In this document: positions 1-6,442 of the stretch, in pieces
Layout: every line of letters begins with the position of its first letter
Position numbering within the stretch: the first letter of the stretch is position 1
Assembly: GCA_025355595.1 (NCBI GenBank)
Contig: JANXZI010000495.1
Location: 1 to 13,027 of the forward strand
Direction of reading: 5' to 3'
Source: Spartobacteria bacterium
Lineage (GTDB): Bacteria; Verrucomicrobiota; Verrucomicrobiia; Chthoniobacterales; Chthoniobacteraceae
DNA length: 13,027 nucleotides
Translations under genes and position numbers: made by a program
Notes under the pieces: generated by a model
What the model saw: the letters and a program-made list of their open reading frames with translations, nothing else
Databases searched by the model: none
Told to the model about the DNA's origin: nothing

Positions 1-15
1 CTACACACCGCGCGC

Positions 16-1452
16 ATGAATTCCTCCCCTCGCTTCAAGCTGTTCCTCATGATGGTCCTCGAAATCGCCATCTGGGGCGCGTGGCTGCCGCTGATTTTCG
101 GCTATCTCCCGAGCCTCGGCTTTTCGGCCACCGAGCCGCCGGCATTGCTCAAGCCGCTGTTCGCATGGCTCCCGGAAATCACACCGGACACGCATGGGTT
201 TGCGCTCTGGATCACCACGGCGGTGAAGGCGCTGTTTTCCGAGCAGGGCATGATCCTCAATGCGTTCCCCGTCGCCGCGATCATCGGCATGTTCTTCAGC
301 AACCAGTTTGCCGACCGCAATTTTGCCGCGGAGAAATTCCTTTCGTTCAGCCATCTCATCGGCGGCGCGGCGATTCTCGGCTGCGGATTCACGAAGAGCT
401 TCTGGCCGTTCTTCTGGCTGATGTTCATCCACTGCCTGCTCTACGTGCCCACGCTCTCGATCACGAACTCCATCGCGTTCGCCAACATGAAGGATCCGAA
501 AAAAGAATTCGGCATCATCCGCATGGGCGGCACGTTCGGGTGGATTCTCGTCGCGTGGCCGTTCATTTTCATCCTCGTGGATTGGGCAAAAGTGAGCGCG
601 GCAAATCCGCAGGGTATCAAGGCGTGGTTCGATGTCGTCCTCAGTTCTGGCCTCACCGGCGAGGCGCTGAAGGCCGCGACGAAATGGACCTTCATCGTCT
701 CCGGCACCATCTCGCTCGTGCTCGCCGGCTTCAGCCTCACGCTCCCGCACACGCCGCCGAAAAAGAAAGAGGAGGGTGCCGCCGAAAGCCTCGCATGGCT
801 CGAAGCGCTGAAGCTCCTCAAGCACCCGTTCGTGCTCATCCTGTTCCTCGTCACGTTCGTGGATTCCTTCGTCCACAATTGCTACTTCAACTGGACCGGC
901 AGCTTCCTCGGCACGGCGAAGGAAGCGGGTGGCGTCGGCATCCCGGGGAACTGGATCATGCCCGTCATGACCATCGGCCAGGTCGCCGAACTCCTCACCA
1001 TGCTCGCCCTCGGCGCGACGCTGAAGGCGCTCGGCTGGCGCTTCACGATGATCATCGGTGTGCTCGGTCACGCCGCGCGTTTCGCCGTGTATGCGTTCTT
1101 CCCCGAGTCGCCGTCGCTGATCATCGCTGTGCAAATCCTCCACGGCATCTGCTACGCGTTCTTCTTCGCGACGGTGTACATTTTCGTGGATGAATATTTC
1201 CCGAAGGATGCGCGGGCCAGCGCGCAGGGATTGTTCAATGTGATGATCCTCGGAGTCGGCGCGCTCGTCGCGAATTCCATCTGCCCGCAGCTCATCCAGC
1301 ATACGTTCAACGTCGGCGGCAAAGTGGACTTCCACGGCCTTTTCCTGCTCCCTACCTACGCCGCGCTCGCCGCCGCCGCGGCGCTGCTGCTGTTCTTCCA
1401 CCCGCCGAAGAGCGCGACGCCCAAAGGCGGAGTGACTGCGACGCCGCACTGA
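16..1452 (+). CDS. MFS permease, nucleoside:H+ symporter (NHS/NupG-like) family
   Basis: 478-residue inner-membrane permease. About twelve hydrophobic segments are visible, roughly at residues 9-31, 78-97, 108-125, 129-155, 174-190, 224-244, 271-293, 313-336, 343-363, 368-391, 404-426 and 440-462, with a basic central loop (KKKEE near 249-253) after segment 6, as in the major facilitator fold. The FADRNFAAEKFLSFSHL and MKDPKKEFGIIRMGGTFGW motifs are characteristic of the nucleoside:H+ symporter family (NupG/XapB relatives), which is widespread in Planctomycetota and Verrucomicrobiota. It is longer than E. coli NupG, mainly through an extra loop at about residues 36-77 between segments 1 and 2. 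The substrate is not shown by the sequence: nucleosides are the family default, but other small solutes are possible. No Shine-Dalgarno sequence precedes the ATG, and the frame is open to the window edge, so a slightly earlier start cannot be excluded. A repeat cluster separates it from the convergent redox gene. Confidence 0.85.
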   Translation: MNSSPRFKLFLMMVLEIAIWGAWLPLIFGYLPSLGFSATEPPALLKPLFAWLPEITPDTHGFALWITTAVKALFSEQGMILNAFPVAAIIGMFFSNQFADRNFAAEKFLSFSHLIGGAAILGCGFTKSFWPFFWLMFIHCLLYVPTLSITNSIAFANMKDPKKEFGIIRMGGTFGWILVAWPFIFILVDWAKVSAANPQGIKAWFDVVLSSGLTGEALKAATKWTFIVSGTISLVLAGFSLTLPHTPPKKKEEGAAESLAWLEALKLLKHPFVLILFLVTFVDSFVHNCYFNWTGSFLGTAKEAGGVGIPGNWIMPVMTIGQVAELLTMLALGATLKALGWRFTMIIGVLGHAARFAVYAFFPESPSLIIAVQILHGICYAFFFATVYIFVDEYFPKDARASAQGLFNVMILGVGALVANSICPQLIQHTFNVGGKVDFHGLFLLPTYAALAAAAALLLFFHPPKSATPKGGVTATPH

Positions 1453-1460
1453 TGCGTGGG

Positions 1461-1537
1461 GCGGACATTCCTGTCCGCGCGCTCAGATCGTAGGCGTGCT
1501 CGGGAGAGCACGGACGCAGGCTTCCGCCTGCGCCTAC
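1461..1537. repeat. Cluster of extragenic palindromes with a branched fold
   Basis: Begins nine bases after the permease stop. 1461-1478 is a perfect 7-bp inverted repeat (gcggaca, loop ttcc, tgtccgc). 1490-1537 folds as a three-way junction: an outer stem gtaggc (1490-1495) pairs with gcctac (1532-1537) and encloses hairpins tgctc/gagca (1497-1510) and cgcaggc/gcctgcg (1515-1532; last base shared with the outer stem). These resemble REP-like dispersed repeats. They lie between two convergent genes and could limit read-through, but have no U-tract, so I do not call a terminator. Confidence 0.6.
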
Positions 1538-1594
1538 CATTATTGGCCGCCTCCGTTGAGTCCGTTAACTTTGCGAGCCGGCGGCATACATCGT

Positions 1595-1612
1595 GCGGAC
1601 GGCAGTATCCGC
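1595..1612. repeat. Short imperfect palindrome near the 3' end of the redox gene
   Basis: Arms gcgga (1595-1599) and tccgc (1608-1612) flank an 8-base spacer. The core resembles the gcggaca/tgtccgc palindrome 130 bases upstream, so it may be a decayed member of the same repeat family. It lies eight bases beyond the stop codon of the minus-strand gene. Confidence 0.35.
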
Positions 1613-1619
1613 GCCGCGC

Positions 1620-3755
1620 CTATCGCACTGAGATCGTCTTCGCCGCCGGCATCGGCGTGAAGTATTCGATGTAGCCGATCATCATTTCGTCGTACGTCTG
1701 CTGGCCCCAGCGCACCGTCTTGTTCGGGTCGGGGTTCGCCTTATTCGCGGCGCTGTTGTCATACACGGCGGTGATTTTTAACGTGCTGCCGCGCGGGATC
1801 ACGCGCGGTTCCTTCAACTCGTAGCGAAGCTGCCAGTTGAAATCGTAGTGCGGAATATCCAGCAGCGTCTCGCTCTTGCCATCCGCGGAAATCAGCTCGT
1901 AGCGGAACGCCTTTCCACGGACGTGCATGTGCGCGACGAATGCGGTCACGTTCATGTCGGTCGGCACGGGCCGCTGGCCGACCTCGATGTGGTTGGCCTC
2001 GCCGGGCGGGATGCTGAGCTTGTGGTTGATGACCGCCGCCGTGTGCATGGCGAAGCGCGGCGGCTCCTTGGCAAAGATGAGCGCCATGCGGAGCTGATCT
2101 TCCGTCGCCTTTCCCTTCGGCGTGTAGTGAATCTGGAAGCTGATCGTCGCGCCCGCGGGCAGCTTGCGCGCGAAGCCGTCGGGATAGATCCGTGCGCTGT
2201 TGCCGGGCACATACGCCGCCCAGTAACCGTCCTCGCCGATCTTGCGCATGGGCGCACCCTTCTCGTGGACGTTCACGATGACGTGATGCACGACCTCGCG
2301 CGCGGTCGGCATGATTTCGTAGGCTTGCACCCATTTGTCCTCGGTGAGCGTCGTCTCCACGAGCGCCATTTGGTAAGGCATCACGCCCTCGGCCTTGATC
2401 GCAAATGGCTTCTTGAGCTGCACGACGAGATCCGGCTTTCCGATGCTCCACTCGCTGGAAAATCTCAGCGGCGCTGGCGCGTCCGCCAGATTGCCGGGCG
2501 GCCGGTCGGAGGAGTTCAGCCACGCGAGCAGATCCGCCTGGTCGCGCGCGGAGAGCGAATGATCATTCGCCCACGGATTCGGCTGCCCCTCGGGAATCGG
2601 CGCGGCGGACCACGGCGGCATCGTGCGTCCCTCGACGACACGCCGGATCGTCTTCGCGCGATCCGTCACGCCCGAAAGGTCATCGAGCACGAAAGGCGCG
2701 ATGCCCTTGTCGTGGTGGCACTGCACGCAGTTTTGCTGGAGGATGCGCGCGACATCGCGGTGATACGTGACGGGTGTGGCCGCGGTCTTGGCTGCGGGAA
2801 TGTCGAGTTCGCAGCCCGGTGCATCGGTCGCCGCGACCTTTGGACGCGCGCCGGTGAGCATCGCGTTCACCGCATCGAGCAGGTAGTTTTCGCGCGGCGC
2901 GTCGAGATTGTACGTCACGCCGTACTGGTCATCGAGCGCACCGCGGTAGATGAGCGTGCGCTTCGCATCCACGAGGAACACCTCGGTCGTCGTGCGTGCG
3001 CCCAGCGCCGTCGCGACCGCTTTGTCCGCATCGATCACGTAGGGCGATGTGAAGCCGAGGTCCTTCACCTGCGCCGCGACATCCTCCGCCTTCTCGCTCG
3101 CAAATGGATTCACCAGCACGAGCGCCACGTCGCGCGATGCGAGTTCCTTTTCGATCCGCGCGAGGCTCGGCGCGTAGCGTTTGCTCACCGGGCACGTCGT
3201 GCTGGTGAAGGCGAACGCGACTGCGCGCTGGCCGCTCCATTCGCTGAGCTGGTGCGTCTTGCCATCGAGTGTCTTGAACGCCACGTCCGGCACCTGCCGT
3301 CCCACGCCGACATCGCCCGGCTTGATCGGCTTTGCGCCGATGAGGACCGGTTTTTCCGCCAAGGTCGCCGCGGGCGGTGTTGCCGGAGCGGTCTGCGGCC
3401 ACGTGCGCTTTTCGATGAGCTTCTGCACGATGTCGCCGAGCTTCCGGCGCAGCGGGCCATCGGCCGTCGCACCGTTGCCCGCGGCGGGGCGCTTCCGCTC
3501 CGCGAACATCGCTTCGAGGACCAGCTTTGCCTCGTCGAAAGTGATCACCCCATCCTGGTTCGTGTCGAACTTCGCGAACAGCTCCGCATCAGGCAGCTCC
3601 TCCGGCGTGACCTTGCCATCGCCATTCTTGTCGGCCCGCTTGAAGATCTCCCCGGCGGTTCCCTTCAGTGGCGGCCCGTCCGCGTGCGAGTGGTGCGATG
3701 GCAGCGCCAGGAAAAGCGCGACGGAGCCGGTGAGGAAGACGGTGATTTTTTTCAT
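1620..3755 (-). CDS. Secreted EF-hand / redoxin / cytochrome c / copper monooxygenase-like protein
   Basis: 711 residues from the ATG at 3755, chosen because it starts a clear signal peptide (MKKITVFLTGSVALFLALPS); the frame is open 20 codons further upstream. Domains in order: two EF-hand calcium loops (residues 42-53, DKNGDGKVTPEE, and 64-75, DTNQDGVITFDE); a thioredoxin-fold redoxin domain (about 150-300) with one active-site-type cysteine, C188, in TTCPVSKRY; a c-type cytochrome segment with haem motif C343-VQ-C346-H347 and downstream MPPW; then a region like copper type II ascorbate-dependent monooxygenases (PHM/DBH). All six copper ligands of that family appear to be present: H490-H491 and H543 (QIHY) for one copper, H609 and H611 (HMHVRG) and M691 (DEMM) for the other. 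Such chimeras occur in Planctomycetota and Verrucomicrobiota; the substrate is unknown. Expected location is the periplasm. Terminal hydroxylation or redox signalling is inference only. Convergent with the permease gene. Confidence 0.85.
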   Translation of the reverse strand: MKKITVFLTGSVALFLALPSHHSHADGPPLKGTAGEIFKRADKNGDGKVTPEELPDAELFAKFDTNQDGVITFDEAKLVLEAMFAERKRPAAGNGATADGPLRRKLGDIVQKLIEKRTWPQTAPATPPAATLAEKPVLIGAKPIKPGDVGVGRQVPDVAFKTLDGKTHQLSEWSGQRAVAFAFTSTTCPVSKRYAPSLARIEKELASRDVALVLVNPFASEKAEDVAAQVKDLGFTSPYVIDADKAVATALGARTTTEVFLVDAKRTLIYRGALDDQYGVTYNLDAPRENYLLDAVNAMLTGARPKVAATDAPGCELDIPAAKTAATPVTYHRDVARILQQNCVQCHHDKGIAPFVLDDLSGVTDRAKTIRRVVEGRTMPPWSAAPIPEGQPNPWANDHSLSARDQADLLAWLNSSDRPPGNLADAPAPLRFSSEWSIGKPDLVVQLKKPFAIKAEGVMPYQMALVETTLTEDKWVQAYEIMPTAREVVHHVIVNVHEKGAPMRKIGEDGYWAAYVPGNSARIYPDGFARKLPAGATISFQIHYTPKGKATEDQLRMALIFAKEPPRFAMHTAAVINHKLSIPPGEANHIEVGQRPVPTDMNVTAFVAHMHVRGKAFRYELISADGKSETLLDIPHYDFNWQLRYELKEPRVIPRGSTLKITAVYDNSAANKANPDPNKTVRWGQQTYDEMMIGYIEYFTPMPAAKTISVR

Positions 3756-3820
3756 GGGTGCAGTGTGGATGGAAAACGGAAGCGCATGGGCGCTCGGTCG
3801 CGGTGCCTCGAACACCGCGA

Positions 3821-3842
3821 TGGTGCGGAAGTTGCCGCACCA
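3821..3842. other. 8-bp perfect hairpin between regulator and redox genes
   Basis: tggtgcgg (3821-3828), loop of six, ccgcacca (3835-3842). It lies in the 213-base gap between the stop of the PAS-AraC gene and the start of the redox gene, both read leftward. No T-run follows on either strand, so it may be an attenuating structure, an operator or a repeat remnant rather than an intrinsic terminator. I see no coding sequence in the gap. Confidence 0.4.
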
Positions 3843-3968
3843 CGCAAGACGTGCAAGGGTCGCCGCAGGTTACGCGCGCTGGAATTCCGCGCAGTCGAAA
3901 ACAATCCGGTACCGAGAAGTGTGGGCGCGGTGCAGGCATCACTTTACCAATGTGAAAACCAACGCTGC

Positions 3969-4742
3969 TCACCGCGATACGCCGGGGCTCGTGTGCAGCG
4001 CGCGGAATTTCCCCGGCGTGATGCCGGTGAATTTGCTGAAGTGCCGGGTGAAGGCGCTCTGGTCGCAGTAGCCGGTGGCGTGCGCGATTTCGGAGAGCGA
4101 CAGCGCGGTGTCGTGGAGCTGGCGGGTGGCTTCCTCGATGCGCAATTTGTGGAGCAGTTGCAGGGGTGGCATGAGGAAGAGACGCTGGATGCGCTGCTCG
4201 AATTGAAAAACCGAGAGGCCGGCGAGCCGGGCGAGATCCTCGATGCGGAGACGGTCGGTGAAGTGCGCGTGCATGTAGTTCAAAGCGCGGACGAGTTCGG
4301 CATAGCCACGGCTCTTGCGGCTCGGCGCATCGAGGTCCCGCGAGATGCCGGCGACGCCGCACACGCGGCCATCGGCGGAGCGCAGCGGGCGCTTGGTGGT
4401 GAGGCACCAGCCGGTGCCGCCGCTGGGGTAAATATGCAGCTCGAGCTGGCGGCTCACCATGCGCCCGGTTTGCAGCACGGCGGCGTCCTGCCGCTCGTAG
4501 TGCCGGCCGAGTTCGGCGGGAAAAACTTCGCGAGGCAGCCGTCCGACAAGTTTGCCTTTCGCGCCGTGCGCGCAGCGGTCGGCGAGCGTTTGGTTCACCA
4601 CGGCGTAGCGGCCCTCCGCGTCCTTGAGGAAGAAAACCACGTCGGGCAGATCGTCGAACAGCGGCTCCAGTTGCGCGATGGTGCCATCCAGCCCCGATTG
4701 AAATCCGGCGGGCACCGTAAGGCTGGGGCGGGGAGGGGGCAT
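3969..4742 (-). CDS. PAS-domain AraC-family transcriptional regulator
   Basis: 257 residues from the ATG at 4742; an in-frame GTG at 4820 would add 26 residues of unconvincing sequence. Residues about 20-140 form a PAS-type sensor (FDDLPDVVFFLKDAEGRYAV start; WCLTTKRPL and AGISRDLD near its end). Residues 150-250 are the two-helix-turn-helix DNA-binding domain of the AraC/XylS family: first HTH about 166-186 (EDLARLAGLSVFQFEQ), second about 214-240, with LSEIAHATGYCDQSAFTRHF and FTGITPGKFR as the family signature. It is divergent from the DHDPS-family deaminase gene, and hydroxyproline catabolism is controlled by an AraC-family protein (LhpR) in Pseudomonas, so it is probably the pathway regulator. 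LhpR itself need not share the PAS domain, and what the PAS domain senses is not evident. Candidate targets are the similar blocks at 4979-5012 and 9610-9643. Confidence 0.87.
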   Translation of the reverse strand: MPPPRPSLTVPAGFQSGLDGTIAQLEPLFDDLPDVVFFLKDAEGRYAVVNQTLADRCAHGAKGKLVGRLPREVFPAELGRHYERQDAAVLQTGRMVSRQLELHIYPSGGTGWCLTTKRPLRSADGRVCGVAGISRDLDAPSRKSRGYAELVRALNYMHAHFTDRLRIEDLARLAGLSVFQFEQRIQRLFLMPPLQLLHKLRIEEATRQLHDTALSLSEIAHATGYCDQSAFTRHFSKFTGITPGKFRALHTSPGVSR

Positions 4743-4817
4743 GGTGTGGGAGGATGGCAAACTCGGCGTGCAATCGGAATGCAAAGCTCTGATCCTAAAA
4801 GCGGAGATGGAATTTAC

Positions 4818-4946
4818 CACGGATTACTCGGATGCCACGGATGGAAGAAGATGAGTCCGATGATGCGGGAAAATTCTGTCGCCGGATGGACGGACGGCAT
4901 CCGGCAGGCCAGTCCCTGCTTATCCGTGCCATCCGCGTAATCCGTG
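4818..4946. repeat. MITE-like element with 25-bp terminal inverted repeats in the divergent promoter
   Basis: The arm at 4818-4842 (starts cacggattac) is the inverted complement of 4922-4946 (ends gtaatccgtg), with 23 of 25 positions pairing by hand count. Inside, gccggatg (4881-4888) and catccggc (4898-4905) form a perfect second hairpin. The 129-base unit has no coding potential I can see and sits between the regulator and the deaminase gene, 33 bases before the block shared with the second operon. It looks like a non-autonomous palindromic repeat inserted in the regulatory region. No target-site duplication is obvious. Confidence 0.6.
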
Positions 4947-4978
4947 TTTCCGATTCCTGGATTTACGTTGATCGGCAG

Positions 4979-5012
4979 TTTTCGCAGCCGCGACCGCCAA
5001 AATCGGCAAGAC
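4979..5012 (+). promoter_or_regulatory. Candidate operator shared with the peptidase-epimerase operon
   Basis: This 34-base block (begins ttttcgcagccg, ends cggcaagac) matches 9610-9643 at 28 of 34 positions without gaps. Both copies begin exactly 67 bases before an ATG (5046 and 9677), whereas the 33 bases between block and ATG match at only 13 positions. Greater conservation of the distal part suggests a protein-binding site, possibly for the divergent AraC regulator: two tcg-containing words lie 21 bp apart, a spacing compatible with AraC half-sites. It may instead be plain remnant homology from duplication. Confidence 0.4.
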
Positions 5013-5045
5013 ATTTGCGGGGTGCTCCGGCAGTTTTCGCACCGA

Positions 5046-5954
5046 ATGAAACCACACTGGCAAGGCGTATTCCCCGCAATCACCACACAGATGCACGAGG
5101 ACGGCTCGCTCGATCTCGAAGCCACCGCGCGCCATGCGGAGGCGCTGCTCGCGTCGGGTGTCGCTGGCATCATTTTCCTCGGCTCGCTCGGGGAAAATCA
5201 GCCGCTGCTTGCCGAGGAAAAGCGCACGGTCATCCGCGAGATGATCGCCGCGGTGAAGGGCCGCGTGCCCGTGCTTTCGGGCGTCGCGGAGACGAGCACG
5301 GCGGAGGCGGTGCGCTACGTGCGTGACTGCGAGAAGCTCGGTGCGGACGGCTTCATGGTCATGCCCGCGATGCTCTACAAAGGCTCGCCGGATGAGACGC
5401 TCGCGCATCATCGCGCGGTCGCGCAGGCGACGGGGCGGCACATCATGATTTACAACAACCCGATCAGCTACGCGAACGACGTGACGCCCGAGATGTTCCA
5501 GCAACTCGCCGAAGTTCCGAACATCGTCGCCATCAAGGAAAGCAGCGGTGACACGCGGCGCATCACGGATCTGCGCAACACGGTCGGCGAGCGGTTCGCG
5601 ATTTTCACCGGCGTGGATAATCTCCTGCTCGAGAGCGCCATCGTCGGCATTGATGGCTGGGTCGCTGGCAGCGGCATCGCTTTCCCGAAGGAAAATCAGC
5701 ACCTCTGGGATCTCACGCGCGCCGGCCGCTGGGCGGAGGCGCAGGCGATCTACCGCTGGTTCATGCCGCTGCTGCATCTCGATGTGAGCGCGAAGCTCGT
5801 GCAATACATCAAGCTCGCCGCGCAGGAGAACGGACTCGGCCGCGAATGGGTGCGCGCCCCGCGCCTGCCGCTCACCGGCGAGGAACGCGCGCGTGTGCTG
5901 AAGATCATCCGCGACGGCATCGCGTGCCGCCCGACGCTGCCGGCGAGGGAATGA
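5046..5954 (+). CDS. DHDPS/NAL-family protein, probable pyrroline-4-hydroxy-2-carboxylate deaminase
   Basis: 302 residues, the usual length of the dihydrodipicolinate synthase/N-acetylneuraminate lyase TIM-barrel family. The Schiff-base lysine K164 (VAIKESSGD) and catalytic tyrosine Y136 (YNNP) are present. The GTTGE substrate loop of true DHDPS is replaced by GSLGEN (46-51) followed by PLL, closer to the GSMGDWPLL type in hydroxyproline-cluster deaminases. With a 4-hydroxyproline 2-epimerase and a D-amino-acid dehydrogenase 5-6 kb downstream and a divergent AraC regulator, the best reading is conversion of 1-pyrroline-4-hydroxy-2-carboxylate to 2-ketoglutarate semialdehyde plus ammonia (EC 3.5.4.22, LhpC/HypD type). 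Other family activities (KDG aldolase, NAL) remain possible. The ATG at 5046 is preferred to an upstream in-frame GTG at 4944, because the family N-terminus (HWQGVFPAITTQ) starts here and the upstream part lies in repeat DNA. No Shine-Dalgarno sequence is visible. Confidence 0.82.
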   Translation: MKPHWQGVFPAITTQMHEDGSLDLEATARHAEALLASGVAGIIFLGSLGENQPLLAEEKRTVIREMIAAVKGRVPVLSGVAETSTAEAVRYVRDCEKLGADGFMVMPAMLYKGSPDETLAHHRAVAQATGRHIMIYNNPISYANDVTPEMFQQLAEVPNIVAIKESSGDTRRITDLRNTVGERFAIFTGVDNLLLESAIVGIDGWVAGSGIAFPKENQHLWDLTRAGRWAEAQAIYRWFMPLLHLDVSAKLVQYIKLAAQENGLGREWVRAPRLPLTGEERARVLKIIRDGIACRPTLPARE

Positions 5955-6004
5955 GCACCCAGCAGAAATAATCCAACAATGATCAAACGGGAGAGCAAGG
6001 AGCA

Positions 6005-6051
6005 GGGGCGCCTCGCCCCGTGTTTGCGGAGCGACGGGGTGGGGGCGCCCC
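6005..6051. repeat. Long GC-rich nested hairpin downstream of the deaminase gene
   Basis: Outer arms ggggcgcc (6005-6012) and ggcgcccc (6044-6051) pair perfectly, as do inner arms ccccgt (6016-6021) and acgggg (6034-6039). It starts 50 bases after the deaminase stop. It could slow RNA decay or transcription at the end of that unit, but has no U-tract. Probably a dispersed extragenic palindrome. Confidence 0.55.
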
Positions 6052-6086
6052 GAATCCTCGAATGCGGGCCGAGCCCCGACCTTACC

Positions 6087-6188
6087 ATGATGCTGCGTGT
6101 GCTTGCTCTTCTTCTCGGCTTCCTCGCATCGGGGTTGATGCGGGCGAACCGTTTGCTCCCGGCAAGGAGCGCGACTGGGAGTTTTTGA
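6087..6188 (+). pseudogene. Signal-peptide fragment of a lost secreted protein
   Basis: ATG ATG at 6087/6090 begins a strong signal-peptide sequence (MMLRVLALLLGFLASG), then the frame runs out at a TGA at 6186. A shift to the next frame continues with DAGEPFAPGKERDWEFLNQG before running into the palindromic element at 6203. This looks like the 5' end of a secreted-enzyme gene broken by a frameshift and an insertion or deletion. The parent protein is not identified; it may be the same gene whose 3' end lies at 6317-6424. Confidence 0.4.
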
Positions 6189-6202
6189 ATCAGGGAAAAT
6201 TT

Positions 6203-6291
6203 CGGTGCGGCCTGGAAGGCCGCGCTCGGAGCGATGAACGGATGCTCCGGCTCGCTTGCGCGGCTGCAAGTGAGCGACCACGCGCGCACCG
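6203..6291. repeat. Cloverleaf-like palindromic element of four stems
   Basis: Outer arms cggtgcg (6203-6209) and cgcaccg (6285-6291) enclose three hairpins: gcggcct/aggccgc (6207-6223, 3-base loop, overlapping the outer arm), ggagc/gctcc (6228-6248) and gctcgcttgc/gcaagtgagc (6250-6275, nine of ten pairs). It separates two gene fragments that may once have been one gene, so it may be an inserted repeat. It is not a tRNA: there is no TTC-arm or anticodon-arm architecture and the stem lengths do not fit. Confidence 0.5.
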
Positions 6292-6316
6292 GAGAGGAAA
6301 TTCTCGCGCCGACCGG

Positions 6317-6424
6317 CACTCATTCTCGCTCGTGGATCTCACGCTGGAGCGCCTGCAATTCCGCGCGCTCGACGCGAAGGGCGAGGAGATTGACCGCTTC
6401 ACGCTCACGAAGTCCGCGCCGTGA
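6317..6424 (+). pseudogene. 3' remnant of a secreted hydrolase gene, possibly metallophosphoesterase
   Basis: Without a start of its own, this frame encodes HSFSLVDLTLERLQFRALD then GEEIDRFTLTKSAP before a TGA at 6422. The pattern of a beta-rich tail ending in D-G-x-E-I/L-D-R-F-T/V-x-x-K resembles the C-termini of calcineurin-like phosphoesterases in related bacteria; this is recognition by eye and weak. Upstream it is cut off by the palindromic element at 6203-6291. Together with 6087-6188 it would make one gene with its middle deleted. Confidence 0.35.
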
Positions 6425-6442
6425 GCACTGTCACATGAAGTC

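Noticed and set aside
1848..4940. Very long plus-strand open frame (over 1000 codons) opposite the redox and regulator genes
   Set aside because: Its residues are Arg/His/Ala-rich low-complexity, without domains, and it runs antisense to two well-supported genes; it is an artefact of high GC at third positions. The same holds for the long minus-strand frames at 1-1449, 4920-6323, 8209-9264 and 10600-12978.
4944..5045. Upstream GTG start extending the deaminase by 34 residues
   Set aside because: The extension begins in the arm of the inverted repeat and has no family similarity; the DHDPS-family N-terminus begins at the ATG at 5046.
5046..5954. Lysine-biosynthetic dihydrodipicolinate synthase (DapA)
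   Set aside because: The GTTGE loop is replaced by GSLGEN, and the context is hydroxyproline catabolism with a divergent AraC regulator, not lysine synthesis.
6203..6291. tRNA or structured small RNA
   Set aside because: It has a cloverleaf-like drawing, but stem lengths, loops and invariant tRNA bases do not fit, and no promoter or CCA end is seen.
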